Assembly: GCF_905220415.1 (NCBI RefSeq)
Contig: NC_059567.1
Span: 806,001-870,000, forward strand
Direction of reading: 5' to 3'
Source: Colias croceus
Taxonomy: Eukaryota; Arthropoda; Insecta; Lepidoptera; Pieridae
DNA: 64,000 bases
In this document: in pieces, positions 50,695 to 63,300 of the stretch
Position numbering within the stretch: position 1 is the stretch's first letter
Layout: every line of letters starts with the position of its first letter
Translations under genes and position numbers: made by a program
The notes under the pieces: generated by a model
Database searches by the model: none
What the model was told of the DNA's origin: nothing
What the model saw: the letters and a program-made list of their open reading frames with translations, nothing else

Positions 50695-53387
50695 CTAGCT
50701 GGTGCGTTGTGCGCGGGCTGCAAGCAGCCCGCGAGCCCCTTTTGCCCCTGGGTTGAAGCAATAAGGCAGTCATTAGAAAATGTGTTAGAATTCCCAGTCC
50801 ATTTGTAATTTTCTGCTAACAGCGATTCCACAGTCAGTCGGTAATGCTTATAAATTTCCCATTCAAGTATTTTCGACTCCGGGAGGCTGTCCACCTTCGA
50901 GGGAGCGTAGTGCGCGGGCTGCAAGCAGCCCGCGAAGCATCCCAGGACAGAAATCTTCAGTCATTTGAAAATGCATTAAAATTCCCCGTCAATTTGCTAT
51001 TATCTGCAAACAGCGATTCCACAGTCAATCGGAAGTGTTTATAAATTTCAAATTCAAATATTTTCTATTCCGGGGGGCGGTTCACCTTCGAGGGTGCATG
51101 GTGCGCGAGCTGCAAGCAGCTCGCGGCTCATCCCAGGGCAGAAATCTTCAGTCATTCGAAAATGCATTCAAATTTCCTATCCATTTGTTACATCTCCTAA
51201 CAGCGATTCTACAGTCAGTCGGTAATGCTTATAAATTACTTATTCAAATATTGTTAAATTTTTGAAACGTCTTATCGATAGCGGGCAGTGACTTTTCATA
51301 ATAAACTGTTCAAGAGTTAACCTAACACGCTCGTCGCTTCGCTCCTCGCTACCTATTTGAATATTTAGGCCGGCCGCTGCCGTGACTCACTCGCTTCGCT
51401 CGCATGGCTCGTGTGGTAGTTCAAAAGTTAACCTTACACGCTCGCCGCTTCACCCCTCGCTACCTAAACTGCTTATAAATTACTTATTCAAATATTGGTA
51501 AACTTTTTAAACGTCTTATCGATAGCGGGCAGTGACTTTTCATAATAAACTGTTCAAGGGTTAACCTAACACGCTCGTCGCTTCGCTCCTCGCTACCTAT
51601 TTGAATATTTAGGCCGGCCGCTGCCGCAACTCGCTCGCTTCGCTCGCTTGGCTCGTGCGGTAGGTAGTTCATAAGTTAACCTAACACGCTCGTCGCTTCG
51701 CTCCTCGCTACCCATTTGAATATTTAGGCCGGCCGTTGACAAGACTCGCTCGCTTCGCTCGCTTGGCTCGTGCGGTAAGTAGTTCAAAAGTTAACCTAAC
51801 ACGCTCGTCGCTTCGCTCCTCGCTACCTATTTGAATATTTACGCTGGCCGCTGCCGTGACTCGCTCGCTTCGCTCGCTTGGCTCGTGCGGTAGTTCAAAA
51901 GTTAATAAATATTTTCTACTCCGGGAGGCTGTCAACCCTCGAAGTTGCGCGGTGCGCGGGCAGCAAGCAGCCCGCGGTGCCGTCTTTTGCCGATGCTATT
52001 CAATTACCCTTCCTACTATGGAAATTTCCATACAAAATTTTCGAAAAAAAAATTTCGCTTTTTAGCAAAAATTTTTATGTGCCTGGAAGCGGACCAAGTT
52101 TTTAAACATTTTTTACCTTGGTGACCCCAACCTAAGTGCCACCAGTTCAGAGAGCCGTTGAATTTCGTGATGTATGGAAAATGGAAACCGGGGGTCGGAG
52201 AGAAATTCTGAGTATGCAGTTTTGTAAATCTGACCAATCAGAGCACAGAAGTCAATTTTCAGACCGATCGTGACGGAACCGGCGCCACCATCTTGCTTTG
52301 AAAAATTGGCCATTTTTTGAAAAAAAATTACGTCCAATTTGAAATTTCTCGATTGCCCTGGTAGCACCCCATCTTCCTGATCATTTTTTAGTTCTACACC
52401 CCCCACCTATCTTGCGCCGTTTCAGAGAGCCGTCGAATTTTGCGTTGTATGAAACACGGAAACCAGCGATGGGAACTCGATTATGAGTATGCCAACTCAA
52501 TTTGAGGCTCGATTAAAGCCCCTGCGCCAAGTTTCAGCGTGATCGGCCCAGCGATGGCCGTTTTAGAATTTGTATGGCGGCGGCCATTTTTTCCGCCATT
52601 TTGAATTTTTTTCACTATCTGTGGTAATTGCTCGAGGTCTTCTACAAGTTTAGTTTGAGCACCCCAGATGTAGCTGCTACCGTTTGCGCGGGCCGTTGAC
52701 CGTCTCCGCGGGCTGTGAGAAAGTTCAAGATTTCGGATTTTTCTGGATATCCTGGGAGCTGGGCGAGTATGAATGCGTAATTGGTTTATTTCTCTATTGC
52801 ACCACCTCGTCTAAATTTACGTTTTTATGTTTGCGCCAAAAATGGAAAAATTCCAAAATCGAGCGTCCCACTACGGCTCCCTGGTAGCGTCCCAGGGTGG
52901 TGATCATTTTTAGTTCCGGCACCCCCCACCCAACTCACACCGTTTCCGCGGGCCGTTGGATTTTATGTTGTATGGAAGTTGGAAACTGGGGCCCGGAGCC
53001 ACTCGAATGGGGCACCGATCGATTCGCCGGCTCGAACAGAGCACGTGTGCCAAATTTGAGACGTAAGGATTCATAAACGGCGATTTTGGCAAAGTACGGC
53101 GGCCATCTTGTTTTCGCGAAAATCCCCATTTTTCCACCACCCCTGGTAATCGCCACCAGTTCTGAGCATTTTTTGTTCAGACACCCCCCCTCCAGGTATC
53201 ACCGTTTTTGCGCACCTCCAGGGGTCCACTCTCTTGTCCAGGGTGTTGGAGATGTCAATATTTTTCCGGAGGTCACTCGGCGCACCTCTACACGATCACG
53301 TCAAAATCCCCCCAACTTTCCGCGTAGTTTCCGAGAAACCCGATGTCAGTCAGTCAGTCAGTGGTAGTGTAGCTTTATATATTATAA
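50695..53387 (-). repeat. Unit U16 (copy of U5)
   Basis: Third copy of the 2693-bp unit, offset 35374 from U5. The run before its CTAG is the short 'tatattataa', unlike U5 or U12. It is followed by a U6-type unit, so U16-U17 repeats the order U5-U6. Subregions: B about 50695-51227, C about 51227-51905, A from about 52012. Confidence 0.9.
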
Positions 53388-56300
53388 CTAGCTGGTGCGT
53401 TGTGCGCGGGCTGCAAGCAGCCCGCGAGCCCCTTTTGCCTCTGAGTTGAAGCAATAGGGCAGTCATTTGAAAATGCATTCGAATTTCCTGTCCATTTGTT
53501 ACATCTGCTAACAGCGATTCTACAGTCAGTCGGTAATGCTTATAAATTCCCCATTCAAGTATTCTCCACTCCGGGAGGCTGTCCACCTTCGAGGGTGCGT
53601 GGTGCGCGGGCTGCAAGCAGCCCGCGAAGCATCCCAGGGCAGAAATCTTCAGTCATTTGAAAATGCGTTAAAATTCCCCGTCAATTTGCTTTTATCTGCT
53701 AACAGCGATTCCACAGTCAATCGGAAGTGCTTATAAATTCCCCATTCAAATATTTTCTATACCGGGGGGCTATCCACCATCGAGGGTGCGTGGTGCGCGA
53801 GCTGCAAGCAGCTCGCGGCTCATCCCAGGGCAGAAATCTTCAGTCATTTGAAAATGCATTCGAATTTTCTGTCCATTTGTTACATCTGCTAACAGCGATT
53901 CTACAGTCAGTCGGTAATGATTATAAATTCCCCATTCAAGTATTTTCCACTCCGGGAGGCTGTCCACTTTCGAAGGTGCAGGTGCGTCTCATCCCGGGGC
54001 AGAAATTTTCAGTCAATTGAAAATGCATTCGAATTTCCTGTCCATTTGTTACTATATGCTAACAGAGATTCTACAATCTACAGTCAATTATGAAAAATCA
54101 TTGATTCCCGATGAAAAATACACTAAAAAGTATTAAATAAAAAATAACTACGTTAAAAAAACCGACTTCAAAAACGGAAAAGTAAAAAATAAAAACGATT
54201 TAATATACCTACTTAATTACTACATAATATTTAGTTGTGCTATTTACCTTACTTGCAACTCAAGAACTACATTATTCGCAATACAAAAATACGCTATTTT
54301 CAATACAAAAACAAAGAGTAGTGTGCTACTATTGGTGTAAGTCCTACGCTTATAAAGCGTGAACGATTGGCTTATTCACTCAATAAAATATTTATTTATT
54401 TATTTAAAAGACATCACATGCCATTACAGGACAATGCCCAATGCGACAGAGATACAATTTTATAAAACAAAAAAAAACTTAACTAAATTAAAATAACATA
54501 CATAAATTAACAAAGAAATATAAGCTTTGAATAACTTCTTAACAAAAACAGATTAACTGTACTATCACCCTTGCGAATTCAGTTTAATATGTGTGAAGAT
54601 GTATAAAACATATTGAAAACTTCAGTCTTTTTAGTAGCGTCGATTAAAATCAAATTCATTATGCATTAAAATTCCCCGTCAATTTGTTATTATCTGCTAA
54701 CAGCGATTCCGCAGTCAATCGGAAGTGCTTATAAATTTCTCATTCAAATATTTTCTATTCCGGGGGGCTGTCCACCTTCGAGGGTGAGTGGTGCGCGAGC
54801 TGCAAGCAGCTCGCGGCTCATCCCAGGGCAAAAATCTTCAGTCATTTGAAAATGCATTCGAATTTCCTTTCCATTTGTAACATCTGCTAACAGCGATTCT
54901 ACAGTCAGTCGAAACTGCTTATAAATTACTTAATCAAATGTTGTTAAATTTTTGAAACGTCTTATCGATAGCGGGCAGTGACTTTTCATAATAAACTGTT
55001 CAAGAGTTAACCTAACACGCTCGTCGCTTCGCTCCTCGCTACCTATGTATTTGAATATTTAGGCCGGCCGCTGCCGCGACTCGCTCGCTTCGCTCGCTTG
55101 GCTCGTGCGATAGGTAGTTCAAAAGTTAACCAAACACGCTCGTCGCTTCGCTCCTCGCTACCTATTTGAATATTTAGGCCGACCGCTGCCGTGACTCGCT
55201 CGCTTCGCTCGCATGGCTCGTGCGGTAGTTCAAAAGTTAACCTTACACGCTCGTCGCTTCGCTCCTCGCTACCTAACGCAACTCGCTCGCTTCGCTCGCT
55301 TGGCTCGTGCGATAGGTAGTTCATAAGTTAACCTAACACGCTCGTCGCTTCGCTCCTCGCTACCTATTTGAATATTTAGGCCGGCCGTTGACGCGACTCG
55401 CTCGCTTCGCTCGCTTGGCTCGTGCGGTAAGTAGTTCAAAAGTTAACCTAACACGCTCGTCGCTTCGCTCCTCGCTACCTATTTGAATATTTACGCTGGC
55501 CGCTGCCGTGACTCGCTCGCTTCGCTCGCTTGGCTCGTGCGGTAGTTCAAAAGTTAATAAATATTTTCTACTCCGGGAGGCTGTCAACCCTCGAAGTTGC
55601 GCGGTGCGCGGGCAGCAAGCAGCCCGCGGTGCCGTCTTTTGCCGATGCTATTCAATTACACTTCCTACTATGGAAATTTCCATACAAAATTTTCGAAAAA
55701 AAAAATTTCGCTTTTTAGCAAAAATTTTTATGTGCCTGGAAGCGGACCAAGTTTTTAAACATTTTTTACCTTGGTGACCCCAACCTAAGTGCCACCAGTT
55801 CAGAGAGCCGTTGAATTTCGTGATGTATGGAAAATGGAAACCGGGGGTCGGAGAGAAATTCTGAGTATGCAGTTTTGTAAACCTGACCGATCAGAGCACA
55901 AAAGTCAATTTTCAAACCGATCGTCAAGTAACCGGCGCCACCATCTTGCCTCGAAAAATTGGCCATTTTTGAAAAAAAAATTGCGTCCAATTTAAAATTT
56001 CTCGATTGCCCTGGTAGCACCCCATCTTCCTGATCATTTTTTAGTTCTACACCCCCCACCTATCTCGCGCCGTTTCAGAGAGCCGTCAAATTTTGCGTTG
56101 TATGAAACTCGGAAACCAGCGATCGAAACTCAATTATGAGTATGCCAACATAATATGCGACTCGATTAAAGCCCCTGTGCCAAGTTTCAGCGCGATCGGA
56201 CCAGCGATGGCCGTTTTAGAATTTGTATGGCGGCGGCCATTTTTTCCGCCATTTTGAATTTTTTTCACTATCTGTGGTAATTGCTCGAGGTCTACTACAA

Positions 56301-57036
56301 GTTTAGTTCGAGCACCCCAGATGTATCTGCTACCGTTTGCGCGGGCCGTTGACCGTCTTCGAGAGATGAGGGAAAGTTTAAGATTTCGGATTTTTCTGGA
56401 TATCCTGGGAGCTGGGCGAGTACGAATGCGTCATTGGTGTATTTCTCCATTGCACCACCTCGTCTAAATTTACGTTTTTATGTTTGCGCCAAAAATGGAA
56501 AAATTCCAAAATCGAGCGTCCCACTATGGCTCCCTGGTAGCGTCCCAGGGTGGTGATCATTTTTAGTTCGGGGACCCCCCACCCATCTCGCACCGTTTCC
56601 GCGGGCCGTTAGATTTTACGTTGTATGGAAGTTGGAAACCGGGGCCCGGAGCCACTCGAACGGGGCACCGATCGATTCGCCGGCTCGAACAGAGCACGTG
56701 TGCCAAATTTGAGACGTAAGGATTCATAAACGGCGATTTTGGCAAAGTACGGCGGCCATCTTGTTTTCGCGAAAATCCCCATTTTTCCACCTCCCCTGGT
56801 AATCGCCACCAGTTCTGAGCATTTTTTGTTCAGACACCCCCCCTCCAGGTATCACCGTTTTTGCGCACCTCCAGGGGTCCACTCTCTTGTCCAGGGTGTT
56901 GGAGATGTCAATATTTTTCCGGTGGTCACTCGGCGCACCTCTACACGATCACGTCATTATCCCCCCCACTTTCCACGTAGTTTCCGAGAAAAGCGATGTC
57001 AGTGAGTGAGTGGTAGTGTAGCTTTATATATTATAA
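53388..57036 (-). repeat. Unit U17 (copy of U6)
   Basis: Repeats 18014-21668 at offset 35374, including the AT-rich insert (about 54080-54665), the nested LINE-like tail (about 54387-54588), the palindrome-less B subrepeat (near 53980) and the C deletion near 55270. It ends at CTAG with six fewer bases in the ATA run. Confidence 0.88.
54080..54665. mobile_element. AT-rich insert in U17, copy of the U6 insert
   Basis: Matches the U6 insert at offset 35374 wherever I compared it. It was carried along by duplication of the host unit and does not represent a new insertion. Confidence 0.6.
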
Positions 57037-60000
57037 CTAGCTGGTGCGTTGTGCGCGGGCTGCAAGCAGCCCGCGAGCCCCTTTTGCCCCTGGGTTGAAG
57101 CAATAGGGCAGTCATTAGAAAATGTGTTAAAATTCCCAGTCCATTTGTAATTTTCTGCTAACAGCGATTCCACAGTCTATCGGAAGTGCTTATAAATTTC
57201 CAATTTATAAATTTATATTTATAAATTTCCAATTCAAAAATTTTCTATTCTGGAATGCTGTCGACCTTCGAGGGTGCGTTGAGCGCGGGCTGCAAGCAGC
57301 CCGCGAGCCCTTTTTCCCCTGAGTTGGAGCAATAGGGCAGTCATTTGAAAATGCATTCGAATTTTCTGTCCATTTGTTACTATCTGCTTACAGCGATTGT
57401 ACACTCAGTCGGAAATGTTTATAAATTCCCCATTCAAGTATTTTCTACTCTGGGGGGCTGTCCACCTTCGAGAGTGCGTGGTGCGCGGGCTGCAAGCAGC
57501 CCGCGGTACATCCCAGGGACAAAAATCTTCAGTCATTTGAAAATGCGTTAAAATTCCCTGTCAATTTGCTTTTATCTGCTAACAGCGATTCCACAGTAAA
57601 TCGAAAGTGCTTATAAATTCCCTATTAAAATATTTTCTATTCCGGGGGGCTGTCCACCTTCGAGGGTGCGTGGTGCGCGAGCTGCAAGCAGCTCGCGGCT
57701 CATCCCAGGGAAGAAGTCTTCCTTTCCATTTGTAACATCTGCTAACAGCGATTCTACAGTCAGTCGAAACTGCTTATAAATTACTTATTCAAATATTGTT
57801 AAATTTTTGAAACGTCTTATCGATAGCGGGCAGTGACTTTTCATAATAAACTGTTCAAGAGTTAACCTAACACGCTCGTCGCTTCGCTCCTCGCTACCTA
57901 TTTGAATATTTAGGCCGGCCGCTGCCGCGACTCGCTCGCTTAGCTCGCTTGGCTCGTGCGATAGGTAGTTCAAAAGTTAACCTAACACGCTCGTCGCTTC
58001 GCTCCTCGCTACCTATTTAAATATTTAGGCCGGCTGCTGCCGTGACTCGCTCGCTTCGCTCGCATGGCTCGTGTGGTAGTTCAAAAGTTAACCTTACACG
58101 CTCGTCGCTTCGCTCCTCGCTACCTAAACTGCTTATAAATTACTTATTCAAATATTGGTAAAATTTTTGAAACGTCTTATCGATAGCGGGCAGTGACTTT
58201 TCATAATAAACTGTTCAAGAGTTAACCTAACACGCTCGTCGCTTCGCTCCTCGCTACCTATTTGAATATTTAGGCCGGCCGCTGCCGCAACTCGCTCGCT
58301 TCGCTCGCTTGGCTCGTGCGGTAGGTAGTTCAAAAGTTAACCTAACACGCTCGTCGCTTCGCTCCTCGCTACCTATTTGAATATTTAGGCCGGCCGCTGT
58401 CGTGACTCGCTCGCTTCGCTCGCATGGCTCGTGTGGTAGTTCAAAAGTTAACCTTACACGCTCGTCGCTTCGCTCCTCGCTACCTAAACTGCTTATAAAT
58501 TACTTATTCAAATATTGGTAAAATTTTTGAAACGTCTTATCGATAGCGGACAGTGACTTTTCATAATAAACTGTTCAAGAGTTAACCTAACACGCTCGTC
58601 GCTTCGCTCCTCGCTACATATTTGAATATTTAGGCCGGCCGTTGACGCGACTCGCTCGCTTCGCTCGCTTGGCTCGTGCGGTAAGTAGTTCAAAAGTTAA
58701 CCTAACACGCTCGTCGCTTCGCTCCTCGCTACCTATTTGAATATTTACGCTGGCCGCTGCCGTGACTCGCTCGCTTCGCTCGCTTGGCTCGTGAGGTAGC
58801 TCAAAAGTTAATAAATATTTTCTACTCCGGGAGGCTGTCAACCCTCGAAGTTGCGCGGTGCGCGGGCAGCAAGCAGCCCGCGGCGCCGTATTTGCCGTTG
58901 CTATTCCTATTACCCTTTCTACTATGGAAATTTCCATACAAAATTTTCGAAAAAAAAAATTTCGCTTTTTACCAAAAATTTTTACATGACTGGAAGCGGA
59001 CCAGGTTTTGAAGCATTTTTTACTTCGGCGACCCCGACCTAAGTGCCACCGGTTCAGAGAGCCGTTGAATTTCGTGATGTATTGAAAATGGAAACCAGGG
59101 GTCGGAGAGAGATTCTGAGTATGCAGTTTTGTAAATATGGCCGATTAAAGCACAGAAGTCAATTTTCAGACCGATCGTAAAGTAACCGGCGCCACCATCT
59201 TGCCTCAAAAAATCGGCCATTTTTGAAAAAAAAATTGCGTCCAATTTAAAATTTCTCGATTGCCCTGGTAGCGCCCCATCTTCCTGATCATTTTTTAGTT
59301 CTACACACCCCACCTATCTCGCGCTGTTTCAGAGAGCCGTCGAATTTTGCGTTGTATGAAACTCGGAAACCAGCGATGGAAACTCGATTATGAGTATGCC
59401 AACTTAATATGCGACTCAATTAAAGCCCCTGTGACAAGTTTCAGCGCGATCGGACCAGCGATGGCCGTTTTAGAATTTGTATGGCGGCGGCCATTTTTTC
59501 CGCCATTTTGAATTTTTTTTGCACTCTGTGGTAATTGCTCGAGGTCTACTACAAGTTTAGTTCGAGCACCCCAGATGTAGCTGCTACCGTTTGCGCGGGC
59601 CGTTGACCGTCTTCGAGAGATGAGGGAAAGTTTAAGATTTCGGATTTTTCTGGATATCCTGGGAGCTGGGCGAGTACGAATGCATCATTGGTGTATTTCT
59701 CTATTGCACCACCTCGTCTAAATTTACGTTTTTATGTTTGCGCCAAAAATGGAAAAATTCCAAAATCGAGCGTCCCACCATGGCTCCCTGGTAGCGTCCC
59801 AGGGTGTTGATCATTTTTAGTTCCGGGACCCCCCACCCAACTCGCACCGTTTCCGCGGGCCGTTGGAGTTTATGTTGTATGGAAGTTGGAAACGGGGGCC
59901 CGGAGCCACTCGAACGGGGCACCGATCGATTCGCCGGCTCGAACAGAGCACGTGTGCCAAATTTGAGACGTAAGGATTCATTAACGGCGATTTTGGCAAA

Positions 60001-60310
60001 GTACGGCGGCCATCTTGTTTTCGCGAAAATCCCCATTTTTCCACCTCCCCTGGTAATCGCCACCAGTTCCGAGCATTTTTTGTTCAGACACCCCCCCTCC
60101 AAGTGGCACCGTTTCTGCGCACCTCCAGGGGTCCACTCTCTTGTCCAGGGTGTTGGAGATGTCAATATTTTTCCGGTGGTCACTCGGCGCACCTCTACAC
60201 GATCACGTCGAAATCCCCCCAACTTTCCGCGTAGTTTCCGAGAAACCCGATGTCAGTCAGTCAGTGAGTGAGTGGTAGTGTAGCTTTATATATATATGAT
60301 AATATGATAA
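57037..60310 (-). repeat. Unit U18, with three C headers
   Basis: B spans about 57037-57765 with four palindromes and a local AT-rich expansion at about 57190-57235 ('aatttataaatttatattta'). C spans about 57771-58810 with headers near 57771, 58128 and 58488. The last two are 360 bp apart, a duplicated [header + monomers] block. A starts near 58919, type E2, and its fourth repeat matches U2 and U4. The right junction has 'tatatatatgataatatgat' before CTAG. Confidence 0.85.
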
Positions 60311-63300
60311 CTAGCTGGTGCGTTGTGCGCGGGCTGCAAGCAGCCCGCGAGCCCCTTTTGCCCCTGGGTTGAAGCAATAGGGCAGTCATTAGAAAATGTG
60401 TTAGAATTCCCAGTCCATTTGTAATTTTCTGCTAACAGCGATTCCACAGTCAGTCGGTAATGCTTATAAATTCCCCATTCAAGTATTTTCGACTCCGGGA
60501 GGCTGTCCACCTTCGAGGGAGCGTAGTGCGCGGGCTGCAAGCAGCCCGCGAGCCCCTTTTGCCCCTGGGTTGAAGCAATAGGGCAGTCATTTGAAAATAT
60601 ATTCGGATTTTCTGTCCATTTGTTACATCTGCTAACAGCGATTCTACAGTCAGTCGGTAATGCTTATAAATTCCCCATTCAAATATTTTCTATTCCGGGG
60701 GGCTGTCCACCTTCGAGGGTGCGTGGTGCGCGAGCTGCAAGCAGCTCGCGGCTCATCCCAGGGCAGAAATCTTCAGTCATTTGAAAATGCATTCGAATTT
60801 CCTTTCCATTTGTTACATCACCTAACAGCGATTCTACAGTCAGTCGGTGATGCTTATAAATTCCCCATTCAAATATTTTCTATTCCGGGGGGCTGTCCAC
60901 CTTCGAGGGTGCGTGGTGCGCGAGCTGCAAGCAGCTCGCGGCTCATCCCAGGGCAGAAATCTTCAGTCAATTGAAAATGCATTCGAATTTCCTATCCATT
61001 TGTTACATCTCCTAACAGCGATTCTACAGTCAGTCGGTAATGCTTATAAATTCCCCATTCAAATATTTTCTATTCCGGGGGGCTGTCCACCTTCGAGGGT
61101 GCGTGGTGCGCGAGCTGCAAGCAGCTCGCGGCTCATCCCAGGGCAGAAATCTTCAGTCATTTGAAAATGCATTCGAATTTCCTTTCCATTTGTAACATCT
61201 GCTAACAGCGATTCTACAGTTAGTCGAAACTGCTTATAAATTACTTATTCAAATATTGTTAAATTTTTGAAACGTCTTATCGATAGCGGGTAGTGACTTT
61301 TCATAATAAACTGTTCAAGAGTTAACCTAACACGCTCGTCGCTTCGCTCCTCGCTACCTAATTGAATATTTAGGCCGGCCGCTGCCGCGTCTCGCTCGCT
61401 TCGCTCGCTTGGCTCGTGCGATAGGTAGTTCAAAAGTTAACCTAACATGCTCGTCGCTTCGCTCCTCGCTACCTATTTGAATATTTAAGCCGGCCGCTGC
61501 CGTGACTCGCTCGCTTCGCTCGCATGGCTCGTGTGGTAGTTCAAAAGTTAACCTTACACGCTCGTCGCTTCGCTCCTCGCTACTTAAACTGCTTATGAAT
61601 TACTTATTCAAATATTGGTAAAATTTTTGAAACGTCTATCGATAGCGGGCAGTGACTTTTCATAATAAACTGTTCAAGAGTTAACCTAACACGCTCGTCG
61701 CTTCGCTCCTCGCTACCTATTTGAATATTTAGGCCGGCCGCTGCCGCAACTCGCTCGCTTCGCTCGCTTGGCTCGTGCGGTAGGTAGTTCATAAGTTAAC
61801 CTAACACGCTCGTCGCTTCGCTCCTCGCTACCTATTTCAATATTTAGGCCGGCCGTTGACGCGAGTCGCTCGCTTCGCTCGCTTGGCTCGTGCGGTAAGT
61901 AGTTCAAAAGTTAACCTAACACGCTCGTCGCTTCGCTCCTCGCTACCTATTTGAATATTTACGCTGGCCGCTGCCGTGACTCGCTCGCTTCGCTCGCTTG
62001 GCTCGTGCGGTAGTTCAAAAGTTAATAAATATTTTCTACTCCGGGAGGCTGTCAACCCTCGAAGTTGCGCGGTGCGCGGGCAGCAAGCAGCCCGCGGTGC
62101 CGTCTTTTGCCGATGCTATTCAATTACCCTTCCTACTATGGAAATTTCCATACAAAATTTTCGAAAAAAAAAATTTCGCTTTTTAGCAAAAATTTTTATG
62201 TGCCTGGAAGCGGACCAAGTTTTTGAACATTTTTTACTACGGCAACCCCGACCTAAGTGCCACCGGTTCAGAGAGCCGTTGAATTTCGTGATGTATGGAA
62301 AATGGAAACCGGGGGTCGGAGAGAAATTCTGAGTATGCAGTTTTGTAAATCTGACCGATTAAAGCACAGAAGTCAATTTTCAGACCGATCGTAAAGTAAC
62401 CGGCGCCACCATCTTGCTTTGAAAAATTGGCCATTTTTGAAAAAAAAAATGGCGTCCAATTTGAAATTTCTCGATTGCCCTGGGAGCGCCCCATCTTCCT
62501 GATCAATTTTTAGTTCTACACCCCCCGGCTCTCTAGTGCCGTTTTGGAGAGCCGTCGAATTTCGCGTTGTATGAAACTCGGAAACCAGCGATGGAAACTC
62601 GATTATGAGTATGCCATCTCAATGTGCGGCTCGACTAAAGCCCCTGTGCCAAGTTTCAGCGCGATCGGACCAGAGATGGCCATTTTAGAATTTGTATGGC
62701 GGCGGCCATTTTTTCCGCCATTTTGAATTTTTTTCACTATCTGTGGTAATTGCTCGAGGTCTACTACAAGTTTAGTTTGAGCACCCCAGATGTAGCTGCT
62801 ACCGTTTGCGCGGGCCGTTGACCGTCTTCGAGAGATGAGGGAAAGTTTAAGATTTCGGATTTTTCTGGATATCCTGGGAGCTGGGCGAGTACGAATGCAT
62901 CATTGGTGTATTTCTCCATTGCACCACCTCGGCTAAATTTACGTTTTTATGTTTGCGCCAAAAATGGAAAAATTCCAAAATCGAGCGTCCCACTACGGCT
63001 CCCTGGTAGCGTCCCAGGGTGGTGATCATTTTTAGTTCCGGGACCCCCCACCCAACTCGCACCGTTTCCGCGGGCCGTTGGATTTTCCAATGTATGAAAG
63101 TCGGAAACCAGGGCCCGGAGCCACTCGAACGGGGCACCGATCGATTTGCCGGCTCGAACAGAGCACGTGTGCCAAATTTGAGACGTAAGGATTCATAAAC
63201 GGCGATTTTAGCAAAGTACGGCGGCCATCTTGTTTTCGCGAAAATCCCCATTTTTCCACCACCCCTGGTAATCGCCACCAGTTCCGAGCATTTTTTGTTC

